Below, piece by piece: positions 27,009 through 35,816 of a stretch of 64,000 nt of DNA. Under the pieces are notes generated by a model. It did no database searches, had not been told where the DNA came from, and saw nothing but the letters and a program-made list of their open reading frames with translations. The stretch is from Halobacteriovorax marinus SJ. Its GTDB lineage: Bacteria; Bdellovibrionota; Bacteriovoracia; Bacteriovoracales; Bacteriovoracaceae. The DNA lies in NCBI RefSeq assembly GCF_000210915.2, contig NC_016620.1, positions 2,480,001-2,544,000 of the forward strand, given 5' to 3'. The stretch's first letter is position 1. Each line of letters opens with the position of its first letter. A program made the translations under genes and the position numbers.

Positions 27009-28772
27009 CTAATGGCTCAACTCATTCAGAAATTCTTTATATATTTCACAATTGTCTAACAATGAGTGGTGCGTTCCAGAGGAAACGAGTCTCCCCTTAT
27101 CTAAAACAAGAATCTTATTTGACTCAATGACTGTCTCTAATCTATGGGCAACAATAAACGTTAAGGACTGCTCCTGGATCAGGAGAATGACTTTCCTTAA
27201 GGCCAACTCAAGCCTCGAATCTAGCCCTGATGAAACTTCATCAAAGAGAACAATTGGCTTTTTCAAATAGCATGACCTAATCGCTGCCAGAAGTTGCTTC
27301 TGTCCAATTGAAATAGATTTTTGATCTAAAATCGTATCAGGACCTACTCCCCAAATCTCGGTGATATATGGAATTTGCTCTTCTACCCACTTCCAAAAGG
27401 AGTAGAAACTCTCTGGAATGTCTTCACATAAGCAGATATTAAAAGCGATACTCTCCGAGAATATATGAGAGTCCTGAGAAACAATTCCTACCAACTCTCT
27501 ATATCTAGTCACATCCTTAAACGAAGAGCCTGGAAAAGAAACTTGCTCACCATCGGTCCCACTAACTTTTATCTCTGCTCTTTGAGGAATGAGGTTTCCA
27601 CTTAAGATTTTTAAAAGAGTAGATTTTCCACAACCAGATATTCCAACTATACCTACAAGCTCACCGCGCTTGGCCTCAAATGAAATATTATTTAAGCTAA
27701 AGGCCGGCTCACCTTCTCTACGAACTGGGTAAGAAAATTCTTCTACCTCCACACTCACTGACTCTAGACTCTCCTCTTTCTTTGTATAACTCTTAGGAGA
27801 AGAGATCGTTTGATCTAAGTCGTTCATAAATTCACTTATTCTATCGACTCCACTGGCAGCTCTTTGAACGTTCGCAATTTTACCTGCAATATCTTTTACT
27901 GGCCCAATTGATCTTTGAATTAAGTCTACAATAACAAGAATCACTGCAGCTTGAGTAATATGACTATAAGGGAAAATAAGTACAACAAGTGCTAATAACA
28001 GAGGATAAAGTGATTCAGCAATTGAGTAGTATCCCGAGTCCCATACATTTGATTTTAAAATCTTACCAAGGTAGTCATCAAAAACAACTTCTGCTTTCTT
28101 TGAAGCATATCTCTCGTGGTTAGTGAAATAAGTCTCCCCTACACCTCCAACGAGATTGGCCACCGTTTTATAAACATTTCCTCTAGAATGCCTTACTGAG
28201 AGAAAGATTTTTCTCATATACTTACTTCCATAAATAAGCAAAGAGGCCGCGAGTACTTCTGCAACGACGAGAGTGACACCTGTTACAGTATTGATTGAGA
28301 TGAAGCTCAACATACAAGAAACAACAAAGAAGAGATCGATAAAGATTCCAAATGTCCCCGATGTAACAAGCTCACGAATACTTTCAGTATCATTTACAAT
28401 ACGGGAGAGGATTTCACCCTGAGGATACTTTTCTTCGTGCCCAGTATCACCTTCTTGAATTTCATAACTAAGAATCCACTTTTCAAAGCACCACGATCTC
28501 ACATTTTGAACTAAGTACTTTACGTACTTATTAACTCCTAATTGATATAGTGATCGATTGGCATACACTCCCATAAAGAGATAGAGAAGATGCTCAATAC
28601 TTTGATAGAAAATATTTTCATTCTCATAACTCTCTGCCAATTTCGCAACGAGCTTAGGAACCATGGCCCCAAGCCCCGCAGAGAGAACGAGACAAATAAA
28701 GATTAAGACTACATATCGATATGAGCCTTTAAAGAAGAAAATACTAGACCATTTGATTTTCGAAGTATTCAT
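27009..28772 (-). CDS. ABC exporter half-transporter, partner A
   Basis: A 587-residue type IV ABC exporter: six transmembrane helices (about 15-300) and an ATPase domain. Walker A is GISGCGKSTLL and Walker B VLFDEVSSGLD, with a catalytic glutamate. The signature is ISIGQKQLL, a degenerate form of LSGGQ. The H-loop is VAHRLET. Its start overlaps the end of the partner gene by 29 bases, so the two form one unit. The degenerate signature here complements the Asp-type Walker B of partner B, giving one intact and one degenerate ATP site, as in TM287/288 and LmrCD. Substrate unknown: peptides, lipids or drugs. Confidence 0.88.
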   Translation of the reverse strand: MNTSKIKWSSIFFFKGSYRYVVLIFICLVLSAGLGAMVPKLVAKLAESYENENIFYQSIEHLLYLFMGVYANRSLYQLGVNKYVKYLVQNVRSWCFEKWILSYEIQEGDTGHEEKYPQGEILSRIVNDTESIRELVTSGTFGIFIDLFFVVSCMLSFISINTVTGVTLVVAEVLAASLLIYGSKYMRKIFLSVRHSRGNVYKTVANLVGGVGETYFTNHERYASKKAEVVFDDYLGKILKSNVWDSGYYSIAESLYPLLLALVVLIFPYSHITQAAVILVIVDLIQRSIGPVKDIAGKIANVQRAASGVDRISEFMNDLDQTISSPKSYTKKEESLESVSVEVEEFSYPVRREGEPAFSLNNISFEAKRGELVGIVGISGCGKSTLLKILSGNLIPQRAEIKVSGTDGEQVSFPGSSFKDVTRYRELVGIVSQDSHIFSESIAFNICLCEDIPESFYSFWKWVEEQIPYITEIWGVGPDTILDQKSISIGQKQLLAAIRSCYLKKPIVLFDEVSSGLDSRLELALRKVILLIQEQSLTFIVAHRLETVIESNKILVLDKGRLVSSGTHHSLLDNCEIYKEFLNELSH

Positions 28773-30387
28773 ATGTCTTTGTCTCGCTAGCTAATAATTT
28801 ACTTTGTTCCCCGTACTCCATAAGTCCGTTCTCCTTATCTAAGTAGAGGATATAATCAGAGAGTTTTACAGTGGTTAAACGATGAGAACTCAAAATAAAA
28901 GTCCTCCCTTTAGTAAACTCACTCTCCTTAAGTTGGTTGAAAATTTGTTTCTCTAAAATTAAGTCTACTGAAGAGAATGGATCATCCCAGATAATAATCT
29001 CGGCGTCAGACATAAGACTTCTAATTAAGCAAAGTCTCTTACACTGTCCCCCAGAAAGTCTCTTTCCATTCTCGCCAACTTCTAGGTCTAGTAATTTATC
29101 TAAACTTGACTCTAAATAATCGAGACCAAAGAGCTTCAATAGGTCGTGGGCCATCTTCTCTCTTTGCTCAGTGACTTCGGTTCCTAGAAAAATATTTCCT
29201 CTCACTGAATCGTTATATAAGTACGGATCTTGAGCGACATAAGAAATTTTCTTACCTCTACTCATTAAAATATTTGCCATCTGTTTGATGACCTCTGATT
29301 TACCACAACCAGTAGTACCAATTAATACATTCCATTTGGACTCAACAATCTTTAAGTCAATTTTTTCATCCCACAACTTTACTCTATAACCCTCGGACGA
29401 ATCTTTATTATCGAGTAGAAGTTCTCTCTCCTCTTTACTCTCTGACTTAATGGCATTAATCAGTTCTTTTATTCTAGACCATGCTCCAGCAGATCTAGCA
29501 AAGACAACTCCAATCCAAGAGAGGAACATCATTGGTTCCAAGAAGAGAAATACAAAGCCAGAAAAAAGTACTAGTGACGAAGCACCAAGGGCCTCTACTT
29601 TGATTATATGAGCACCCCAAAGAAGAGACACTCCAACTCCAAAGGGTACGAGAGGAATAGAGAGAGCTATATTATTTCCTGCTTTATAGAAATTATATAA
29701 CTCGGCCATAGAGTGCTTCTTAAATAATTTAATAAAAGAGTTCTCTACATGGTAATTCTTAATCGTCTTCTTTCCTGTATAGGCCTCCATAATAAAGTTC
29801 TGAACCTCACCCTGCAGGTCTTGAGTTTTCCTATAGTACTTTTTATTGCGACTCACTATAATCGTGAAGATCACAAAGCTGACAAATACAGGAGTCAAGG
29901 CCATAAGTAATTTAGGACTAAAGCCAGAGAGCTTTGGAACGAGAACACTCATTGCAATAACAATATTTGCCACTTGTAAAAGCGCAAAACCAATTAAGGC
30001 CCTAACCTCTTCAAGGTCATTACCTACAACTTGAAATAGCTGACCAGCAGAAAACTTCTTGTAGCGAATAGGGTTTGAACTCTCGATTCTCTCAATCGCT
30101 TCAACTCTCAAATACTTTTGTAAAATTCGTGCAGGATAGAAAAAGAGTAATCTGGACGAAGTTCTAAATACAATTATTCCAAGGGCCAAGTAAGCAAACT
30201 TAATAGTATTGAATTCATGAGCTTCATTCATGACAAAGTCTGCCAGCTCTTTGGCCATAAAAGGCAATTCACTTTGAATATAATGAGTACAGTACAGGGC
30301 AATAAATGCGCCAACATACCAGGGAAAGAATTCTATAAACTGATTTTTTAACAGCTGTAAGAGGGTGACATCTAAACGTTTTTTCAT
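28744..30387 (-). CDS. ABC exporter half-transporter, partner B
   Basis: A 547-residue ABC exporter half: membrane domain (about 15-300) then ATPase. Walker A is GTTGCGKSEVI, the signature is canonical (RLSGGQCKRLCLIRSL), and Walker B reads IIWDDPFSSVD, with aspartate in place of the catalytic glutamate. The H-loop is SSHRLTTV. The pattern predicts that its own ATP site is degenerate and pairs with the weak signature of partner A. The pair likely forms a heterodimeric pump. Upstream, an intergenic region of about 140 bases separates it from the tRNA-Val promoter. Confidence 0.88.
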   Translation of the reverse strand: MKKRLDVTLLQLLKNQFIEFFPWYVGAFIALYCTHYIQSELPFMAKELADFVMNEAHEFNTIKFAYLALGIIVFRTSSRLLFFYPARILQKYLRVEAIERIESSNPIRYKKFSAGQLFQVVGNDLEEVRALIGFALLQVANIVIAMSVLVPKLSGFSPKLLMALTPVFVSFVIFTIIVSRNKKYYRKTQDLQGEVQNFIMEAYTGKKTIKNYHVENSFIKLFKKHSMAELYNFYKAGNNIALSIPLVPFGVGVSLLWGAHIIKVEALGASSLVLFSGFVFLFLEPMMFLSWIGVVFARSAGAWSRIKELINAIKSESKEERELLLDNKDSSEGYRVKLWDEKIDLKIVESKWNVLIGTTGCGKSEVIKQMANILMSRGKKISYVAQDPYLYNDSVRGNIFLGTEVTEQREKMAHDLLKLFGLDYLESSLDKLLDLEVGENGKRLSGGQCKRLCLIRSLMSDAEIIIWDDPFSSVDLILEKQIFNQLKESEFTKGRTFILSSHRLTTVKLSDYILYLDKENGLMEYGEQSKLLASETKTYEYFENQMV

Positions 30388-30484
30388 CCAGTATTTATAG
30401 CCTATTTATCACTAAGGGATAAGTTAAATTCTTGAATTTCTAGAATTTAATAAAGATGCTAGCGCTATGCAAGGTAATGAGAGA

Positions 30485-30513
30485 TTGACACCTTTTTAAA
30501 TCTCACCTATATT
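30485..30513 (+). promoter_or_regulatory. Promoter of tRNA-Val
   Basis: TTGACA (30485-30490), a 17-base spacer and TATATT (30508-30513), with the tRNA beginning 17 bases later. The near-consensus elements fit a strong stable-RNA promoter. Confidence 0.8.
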
Positions 30514-30529
30514 TTTTGAACACTTCAAA

Positions 30530-30604
30530 GCACCCGTAGCTCAGTGGGAGAGCATTCCGTTGACATCGGAAAGGTCACAAGTTCAATCCTTGTCGGGTGC
30601 ACCA
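30530..30604 (+). tRNA. tRNA-Val (GAC)
   Basis: A 75-base cloverleaf: acceptor GCACCCG/CGGGTGC, anticodon stem TTCCG/CGGAA around loop TTGACAT (anticodon GAC), T-loop TTCAATC, encoded CCA. Confidence 0.97.
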
Positions 30605-30624
30605 TAATCAATTAATATTTAAGC

Positions 30625-31485
30625 ATGAAATTTATTTTTACAATCCTTGTACTACTTAGCACTTCAGCCAATGCTACTGAAGAATTATTATTTTCAAACG
30701 AAGAAAAGCAGGTAAAGAAAATTACTCTAAGTGAATTGAAGAGTCGTTTTAAACCTCAGAAAGTCAGTGTGTTCAATCCCTATACTCTTAAACCTGAGAT
30801 TTACAATGCTTTTGATATGAAAGAAATTTTCAACTTTATTTATGGCAAGAAATGGAGAGACTCCTTTGCATTTCGTGTCTCAACAAAAGATAAATATAGC
30901 CCACTCATTGAAACGTATAAATTCAATGAGAGAAAGTCCTTCCTCGCCTATTCCCGTAGTGACAATAAAGAGTTTGTAAGTCTAACTTTCTATAAAGAAA
31001 AAATAGTAGACCTAGCTCCGTTTTACTTAATCTGGAATGAGAATAAAGAAGAAGTCCCTTCAAGAAGAATGTCTCATTGGCCATATAAAGTGATAGGCTT
31101 TAATTTGGTTTCAAGTTTTCCAGAGTATCTAATTCCTCCTAAGGACTCTAACCAGAAACTCAAATGGGGATATGAAAACGTAAGAAAGCACTGTCTCGCC
31201 TGTCATAGTCTATACGGACATGGCTCAACAAAAGCAGGCGAATTAATCTCAAATAACTTGACCAAGAAGTTCTCAGATAAAGAGCTAAAAAGGTTTATCA
31301 ATCAACCAAGAAAAGTAAATCCAAGAAGTAAAATGCCGATATTCTCTCCTAAGATCGATAACCGAGTCGACAGAATTAACAATATTGTAATCTATCTTAG
31401 GTACCTAGAAGAAAAATCAAAAGTAAAAAGAAAGAGTAAGACAGAAGCTCTTAATAAAGAGCTTCAAAAGAGAATTAAAAACTAG
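30625..31485 (+). CDS. Exported c-type cytochrome with an N-terminal extra domain
   Basis: A 286-residue periplasmic protein with a signal peptide (MKFIFTILVLLSTSANA). Residues 195-255 hold a class I cytochrome c with the haem site HCLACHSLYGHG and a later methionine ligand candidate in SKMPIFSPK. Residues 20-180 form an unrecognised domain somewhat like a molybdopterin-oxidoreductase-type beta fold (KVSVFNPYTLKPEIYNAFDMKE). The C-terminus is lysine-rich. The start ATG lies 20 bases after the tRNA-Val CCA end with no separate promoter visible, so tRNA and mRNA probably share a transcript. Role: electron transfer, unassigned partner. Confidence 0.78.
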   Translation: MKFIFTILVLLSTSANATEELLFSNEEKQVKKITLSELKSRFKPQKVSVFNPYTLKPEIYNAFDMKEIFNFIYGKKWRDSFAFRVSTKDKYSPLIETYKFNERKSFLAYSRSDNKEFVSLTFYKEKIVDLAPFYLIWNENKEEVPSRRMSHWPYKVIGFNLVSSFPEYLIPPKDSNQKLKWGYENVRKHCLACHSLYGHGSTKAGELISNNLTKKFSDKELKRFINQPRKVNPRSKMPIFSPKIDNRVDRINNIVIYLRYLEEKSKVKRKSKTEALNKELQKRIKN

Positions 31486-32596
31486 AGCCGATTGAAAATT
31501 TAAGTTCTTTCGTTCCTATATCATTAGACAAGCTAGACATAGCAAAGGATATTCTATCAATGAGATAGAGCTTTGTTTCATCAAACCTATAGCCACCACC
31601 AAAGGCCATAAAGTTTGCGTTCTCTGCGCCCTCACCATTCCACATCTGAAGGCCAAAACCAGCTTCGATATAGATATTAGTAAAGTTATAACTAGCATAA
31701 AGCCCGAGATCATAAATTAAAAAAGACTCTGAAGCCAGTAATTCCGTTTCAGGTGTCTTATAAGAGTGAAACCCTACTTCTCCTCTTAGACCAATACTGC
31801 TGCTAAAGAAATAATGAGGCGTCCACGCAAGTCCAAATGTAGTAAGAGAGTTGTCTTGATCATCAGAAATAGAGATATAGCTAAGTGAAAAGTCTAAGAG
31901 TTCATTTTCTCTTTTTGATGTAACTTGCTTAGCTCTACTTTCTTTTTTAGAACTGTTCTCACTCTGTTCAACAACCTCTTCTAGAGATTCTTCACTTTGA
32001 GATAATAACTTCTTTGATTCATCCTCTTTTAAGAAAGCTACTTCCTCTAGGTCTTCTTGCTTAGATTTATTTATAGTTTCTTTCTTTACTACTCTCTTAC
32101 TTCTTTGAGCCTTAGCCCTTACTCTTTGTGGAGTAGGTTTACGAACTTTCTTCGCCTTTGCTACTCTAGGAGTACTTGCTGCTGCAGCGACAACCTTACT
32201 TCCATCAACTTTCTTTAGTATTTTCTTTTGATCATTTTGAATGAGAGCAATAGTATAATTTGCCTTAAGATGAGGAATAGACTTAAGCTTTGTTCTTAGT
32301 CTTCTTGATTCGGTCACTCTATTAAAGTTTTTATTTAAAAAGTGACAACTATACTCTAAACGACATGCACTAACTCTTGGTGCGCTACTCTTACAACTCC
32401 ACTCCCCTTTGGGCTTTGGCATTTTCATACCACGACAAAGACGAGTACTACGGGCCATGGTTAACTCACCACTTGTTTTTATATACCCTAGCTGACTTCT
32501 GGTGCCTTCAACTTCTAGGTAGAAGCTTCCTTTATAATTCTGTGCCAAAGAGCATAGAGAAAATGTACTGAGTAAAATAATCCATAGTTTTTTCAT
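31475..32596 (-). CDS. Probable outer-membrane beta-barrel protein with a basic/acidic linker
   Basis: A 373-residue exported protein (signal peptide MKKLWIILLSTFSLCSLAQ). Residues 20-130 form a cysteine-containing N-terminal domain (SCKSSAPRVSACRLEYSCHF). A low-complexity linker of lysine/arginine then serine/glutamate follows (about 140-230). The C-terminal 140 residues alternate polar and hydrophobic strands (SLTTFGLAWTPHYFFSS; IGLRGEVGFHSY) and end in FSIGSSF, with the terminal phenylalanine typical of outer-membrane barrels recognised by BamA. The basic stretch could bind LPS or peptidoglycan. Function unknown. Its end overlaps the cytochrome gene tail by 11 bases. Confidence 0.68.
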   Translation of the reverse strand: MKKLWIILLSTFSLCSLAQNYKGSFYLEVEGTRSQLGYIKTSGELTMARSTRLCRGMKMPKPKGEWSCKSSAPRVSACRLEYSCHFLNKNFNRVTESRRLRTKLKSIPHLKANYTIALIQNDQKKILKKVDGSKVVAAAASTPRVAKAKKVRKPTPQRVRAKAQRSKRVVKKETINKSKQEDLEEVAFLKEDESKKLLSQSEESLEEVVEQSENSSKKESRAKQVTSKRENELLDFSLSYISISDDQDNSLTTFGLAWTPHYFFSSSIGLRGEVGFHSYKTPETELLASESFLIYDLGLYASYNFTNIYIEAGFGLQMWNGEGAENANFMAFGGGYRFDETKLYLIDRISFAMSSLSNDIGTKELKFSIGSSF

Positions 32597-32643
32597 AGAT
32601 TTATTTTACTTCGAATTTTCAGGACTTTAATAGACCCTACAAT

Positions 32644-32660
32644 TTTACCTAACAGGTAAA
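32644..32660. promoter_or_regulatory. Short palindrome upstream of ilvE
   Basis: TTTACCT-AAC-AGGTAAA, a 7-3-7 dyad between the divergent barrel and ilvE genes. Its half-site also occurs in the palindrome at 52047-52073. Possible operator, not proven. Confidence 0.35.
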
Positions 32661-32766
32661 CACCTAAAATCACATATTACTTGAGTCATACACCCTGATA
32701 ACTTAGCGCTTCGTTACGTTTCAAAGATTTAGTGCTAATATCTCGAAAAATTTCGCGAGGACATAT

Positions 32767-33840
32767 ATGACTATAAAGATAAATCCATTGGCGCTTGAGG
32801 CCCTAAAGAACTTTGAACTTCCACAGGATATAGGTTTTGGTAGAACGATGGTTCCAATTATGGCGGTATGCGATTATGAGAATGGAAAATGGGGAGAGCT
32901 TGAACTTCTTCCTTATGGACCACTAGAGCTCGATCCTACAGCAAAAGTCCTACACTATGGACAAGAAATTTTTGAAGGAATGAAGGCCTATCACTTCGAA
33001 GGACATGGTCCTTACCTTTTTAGAGCAGATCAAAATGCTAAGAGATTCAATGAGTCCGCTAAGAGAATGGCAATGGCAGAAATTCCTGAGGAGATCTACC
33101 TTGAAGCAGTAAGAGCTATTGTTGGACACTCTAATGATTTTATTCCAACACAAACTGGTGAGTCACTTTATATAAGACCTTTTATGATTTCTACAGAAGA
33201 GCACTTGGGTATTAAACCAAGTGAGAAATTTAAATTCATGGTTATCGCCTCTCCTTCAGGAGCTTACTTCACAACGGGATATTTAAAAGTCCTAATAGAA
33301 AAAGAGTATGTAAGAGCGTGTCCAGGAGGAATGGGTGCAGCTAAAACAGGTGGCAATTATGCAGGAAGTTTAGTCTCGGCCCAAAAGGCCAAGTCACTAG
33401 GCTTTCAGCAAACACTTTGGCTGGATGCTCTAGAAAAATGCTATATCGAAGAAATGTCTGGAATGAATTTCTTTGCAGTGATCGATGGCAAACTTCATAC
33501 ACCAGAAATCCAAGATACTATTCTCGATGGAATTACAAGAAACTCACTGGTTCAACTTGCAAAAGACCTAGGTTACCAAGTGATCGAAGAGAAAATGAAT
33601 ATTAATAACCTACTCGATGCAATTTCTAGTGGTAAGTGTACGGAGTGTTTTGCTTGTGGAACAGCCGCTATCATTACTCCTATTGGAACTCTTGGTGATA
33701 TAGAAGGTAATGAATGGAATGTTAAAAATCCTGAAGGTCCTGTTGCCAAAAAGTTACGTGAAACTCTACTCTCACTACAAGAAGGGAGAATTGAAGATAT
33801 TCATGGATGGAGAGAGACTGTAAAGGTTGTCTGTCACTAA
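32767..33840 (+). CDS. ilvE: Branched-chain amino acid aminotransferase
   Basis: PLP-dependent transaminase making or degrading leucine, isoleucine and valine. The 357-residue protein matches the longer class of BCATs (B. subtilis and eukaryote type). The PLP lysine is in GPGGMGAAKTGGNYAGSL-like sequence near residue 200, with FEGMKAYHFEGHGPYLFRADQNA and ILDGITRNSLVQLAKDLG motifs. GAGGA precedes the ATG. No other branched-chain gene is adjacent. Predators usually take amino acids from prey, so retention suggests a catabolic or salvage role (inference). Confidence 0.94.
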   Translation: MTIKINPLALEALKNFELPQDIGFGRTMVPIMAVCDYENGKWGELELLPYGPLELDPTAKVLHYGQEIFEGMKAYHFEGHGPYLFRADQNAKRFNESAKRMAMAEIPEEIYLEAVRAIVGHSNDFIPTQTGESLYIRPFMISTEEHLGIKPSEKFKFMVIASPSGAYFTTGYLKVLIEKEYVRACPGGMGAAKTGGNYAGSLVSAQKAKSLGFQQTLWLDALEKCYIEEMSGMNFFAVIDGKLHTPEIQDTILDGITRNSLVQLAKDLGYQVIEEKMNINNLLDAISSGKCTECFACGTAAIITPIGTLGDIEGNEWNVKNPEGPVAKKLRETLLSLQEGRIEDIHGWRETVKVVCH

Positions 33841-33846
33841 TAAAAA

Positions 33847-33869
33847 AGGCCCAAGCATAACTTGGGCCT
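33847..33869. terminator. Bidirectional terminator between ilvE and the antiporter gene
   Basis: Stem AGGCCCAAG/CTTGGGCCT with loop CATAA. On the minus strand six Ts follow, making a strong terminator for the antiporter; on the plus strand the tail is weaker. Confidence 0.85.
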
Positions 33870-33893
33870 CTCTAAAAATCTTTTTAATTTCTT

Positions 33894-35222
33894 TTAATGT
33901 CCAGAACCAACAATAATTGATGGTAGAAGCTCTAAACAAAGCATTGCAATAAGCGTTGGTCCAATTGCACCTAGTAAAAGTCCTAGAGGACTAATTCCCT
34001 CTTTTCCAAAAGAACCTTTTAATATACCAAATCCAGCTGGGTTTGGAGCGTTAGCAATTACAGTTAAACCACCACCAGCAACGGCACCGGCAACAAGATT
34101 ATACTTCGCTGAATCTGTTAACTCTACTAATGAACCAAGGTACGTTAGGGCCGCATTATCTGTAATTGCAGTTAGTGCTGTAGCACCAAAGAAGAGAACA
34201 ATATCATTCATCTTTCCAAGTACTGGTTGTAGCCACCAAGCTTGTTGTGCACCTAATGTTACTAGACCCGCAAGGAAGAAACCAACAAGAAGAGATTCTT
34301 TTAACTTAATTGCATCTTGGTATTGCTGAGTAATTGTTGCAAAACCAAGGAAGAAAAGGAATAGACCTAGGAAGAAAACCATGTGGTGAGCTGTATAAAC
34401 AACTAATCCCATGAAGATTAAGTGAGTTAAAGTCATCCACCAAGTTGGAACAAGAGCATTCTCTTGAGCTTCTTTAACTTGTAAACTTCCAGCTAGCTCT
34501 TTTCTAAATATTGCGACAACAACCGCTGTAGAAATAAGAATTGCTACAGTAGACTTATACCCAAAGTGAGTAATCATATGCATAAATCCCCAGTGCCACT
34601 TTCCTGCAACCATCAGAACAGGAGGAGCTGCAAAGTGAGAAAGTGTTCCACCAATTGAGATATTTACAAAGAGAAGTCCAAGCGTAGCGTACTTAAATTT
34701 ATGACTCATTTCATTTGAGTAGAAGTATTGTAAAAGAATAAGTGCAGTCACAGTCATTGCCGCAGGCTCAGTAATAAAAGAACCAAGAAGTGGTCCAATC
34801 ACAAGAGCAGAAACATAGAAAGCCATTTTTCCAGGTAGAGGAAGAACTTTAGATATTCCTAAAATGATCTTCTCAGCAAAGAGAATAACAGGTCTCGTAC
34901 CAGCAATACACATAATGACAAAAACAAAAGCTGGCTCTGTATAATTAAGCCCTTCTAGATATTTAATCGCCCCACCTACAACAGTGTGACCATCTTCTCC
35001 AAAAACCATTAGTCCTTGAGTTACACTCATGTAGCCAATTAAGATCGCCGCCCACATTCCAAATACGGCTTCAACCTCACCTAGGAAGTGAAATATATTC
35101 TCTCCCATAGAACCTTTTGGATACTTGTGAGCAAGGTGCTCAAATTTTGAAACGAGAAACGTGTGGAGAACAGCGCATACGAAAAGAATTGTCCCCACTA
35201 ATTGAACGTTAGTTGGATTCAC
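33894..35222 (-). CDS. Putative Na+/H+ antiporter (PF07399-like)
   Basis: A 442-residue membrane protein with about eleven to twelve transmembrane helices, resembling the putative Na+/H+ antiporter family found in chlamydiae and predatory deltaproteobacteria. Conserved-looking blocks are LGEVEAVFGMWAAILIGYM, GTLSHFAAPPVLMVA, and FFGATALTAITDNAALTYLG with a buried aspartate. The start is GTG, with AGGAG six bases upstream. It could set sodium or pH balance in seawater. The substrate assignment is by family resemblance only. Confidence 0.75.
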   Translation of the reverse strand: MNPTNVQLVGTILFVCAVLHTFLVSKFEHLAHKYPKGSMGENIFHFLGEVEAVFGMWAAILIGYMSVTQGLMVFGEDGHTVVGGAIKYLEGLNYTEPAFVFVIMCIAGTRPVILFAEKIILGISKVLPLPGKMAFYVSALVIGPLLGSFITEPAAMTVTALILLQYFYSNEMSHKFKYATLGLLFVNISIGGTLSHFAAPPVLMVAGKWHWGFMHMITHFGYKSTVAILISTAVVVAIFRKELAGSLQVKEAQENALVPTWWMTLTHLIFMGLVVYTAHHMVFFLGLFLFFLGFATITQQYQDAIKLKESLLVGFFLAGLVTLGAQQAWWLQPVLGKMNDIVLFFGATALTAITDNAALTYLGSLVELTDSAKYNLVAGAVAGGGLTVIANAPNPAGFGILKGSFGKEGISPLGLLLGAIGPTLIAMLCLELLPSIIVGSGH

Positions 35223-35330
35223 TTAACACTCCTAGTTGTTATTCCGAGTTCCAAACTCGGATTTAAGATATAAAAAGATAACTACTTAAATTTTAACTCA
35301 GGATTGTAAACTTAGGAATGAATTTTTTTA

Positions 35331-35356
35331 AAAGTTTGGGCCAAGAGATTGGCCCA
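35331..35356 (-). terminator. Terminator of the ferredoxin gene
   Basis: Stem TGGGCCAA/TTGGCCCA (35337-35356) with loop GAGA, followed on the minus strand by AACTTTT. It lies 12 bases after the ferredoxin stop. Confidence 0.7.
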
Positions 35357-35368
35357 TGAATTTAAACT

Positions 35369-35617
35369 TTAACCATCGTCTCCGATTGATGCCACTGGGC
35401 AAGCTTCCATTTGCTCAACGCAAAGTTCAACTTCCTCATCAGTGCTTGGTTGCTTAATGACGTAAGCATTTCCATCTTCATCTTCTGCGAAAAACTCTGG
35501 AGCACCTGTATAACAAACGTTACAAGCAATACACCCTTCTCCATTATCGTCATCTGGATCAGTACAGTACCAGGCACCAGCAATATTTTTCTCGTGCTTC
35601 ATGTCCTTATTGGCCAT
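35369..35617 (-). CDS. Single-cluster ferredoxin
   Basis: An 82-residue acidic protein (pI low by eye) with an electron-carrier [4Fe-4S] site: CIACNVCYTG near residue 30 and CVEQMEACPVASI near residue 70. This is the usual C-x2-C-x2-C...C-P pattern for monocluster ferredoxins. I start at 35617 (MANKDMKHEKN), where AAGGAG lies seven bases upstream; the frame is open to 35713 but without supporting signal. No partner is adjacent, and it is divergent from the phosphohexomutase gene. Confidence 0.88.
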   Translation of the reverse strand: MANKDMKHEKNIAGAWYCTDPDDDNGEGCIACNVCYTGAPEFFAEDEDGNAYVIKQPSTDEEVELCVEQMEACPVASIGDDG

Positions 35618-35816
35618 TATTAATCTCCTTAATCTTATCAGTTCTCTAATTATTATATCAATATTTAGCGAAAGACTATACCTTATGCCCCTAAAATAGA
35701 CTTCCTTTCTCAATCATTTCAAGTATATGCTCTACGTCATTCTTGTCACTTTTCTTTAATAATGGCACAATGGCGCTTCGAGTTTTATACGACTTTAGCA
35801 AACCGGAGAATAAATA

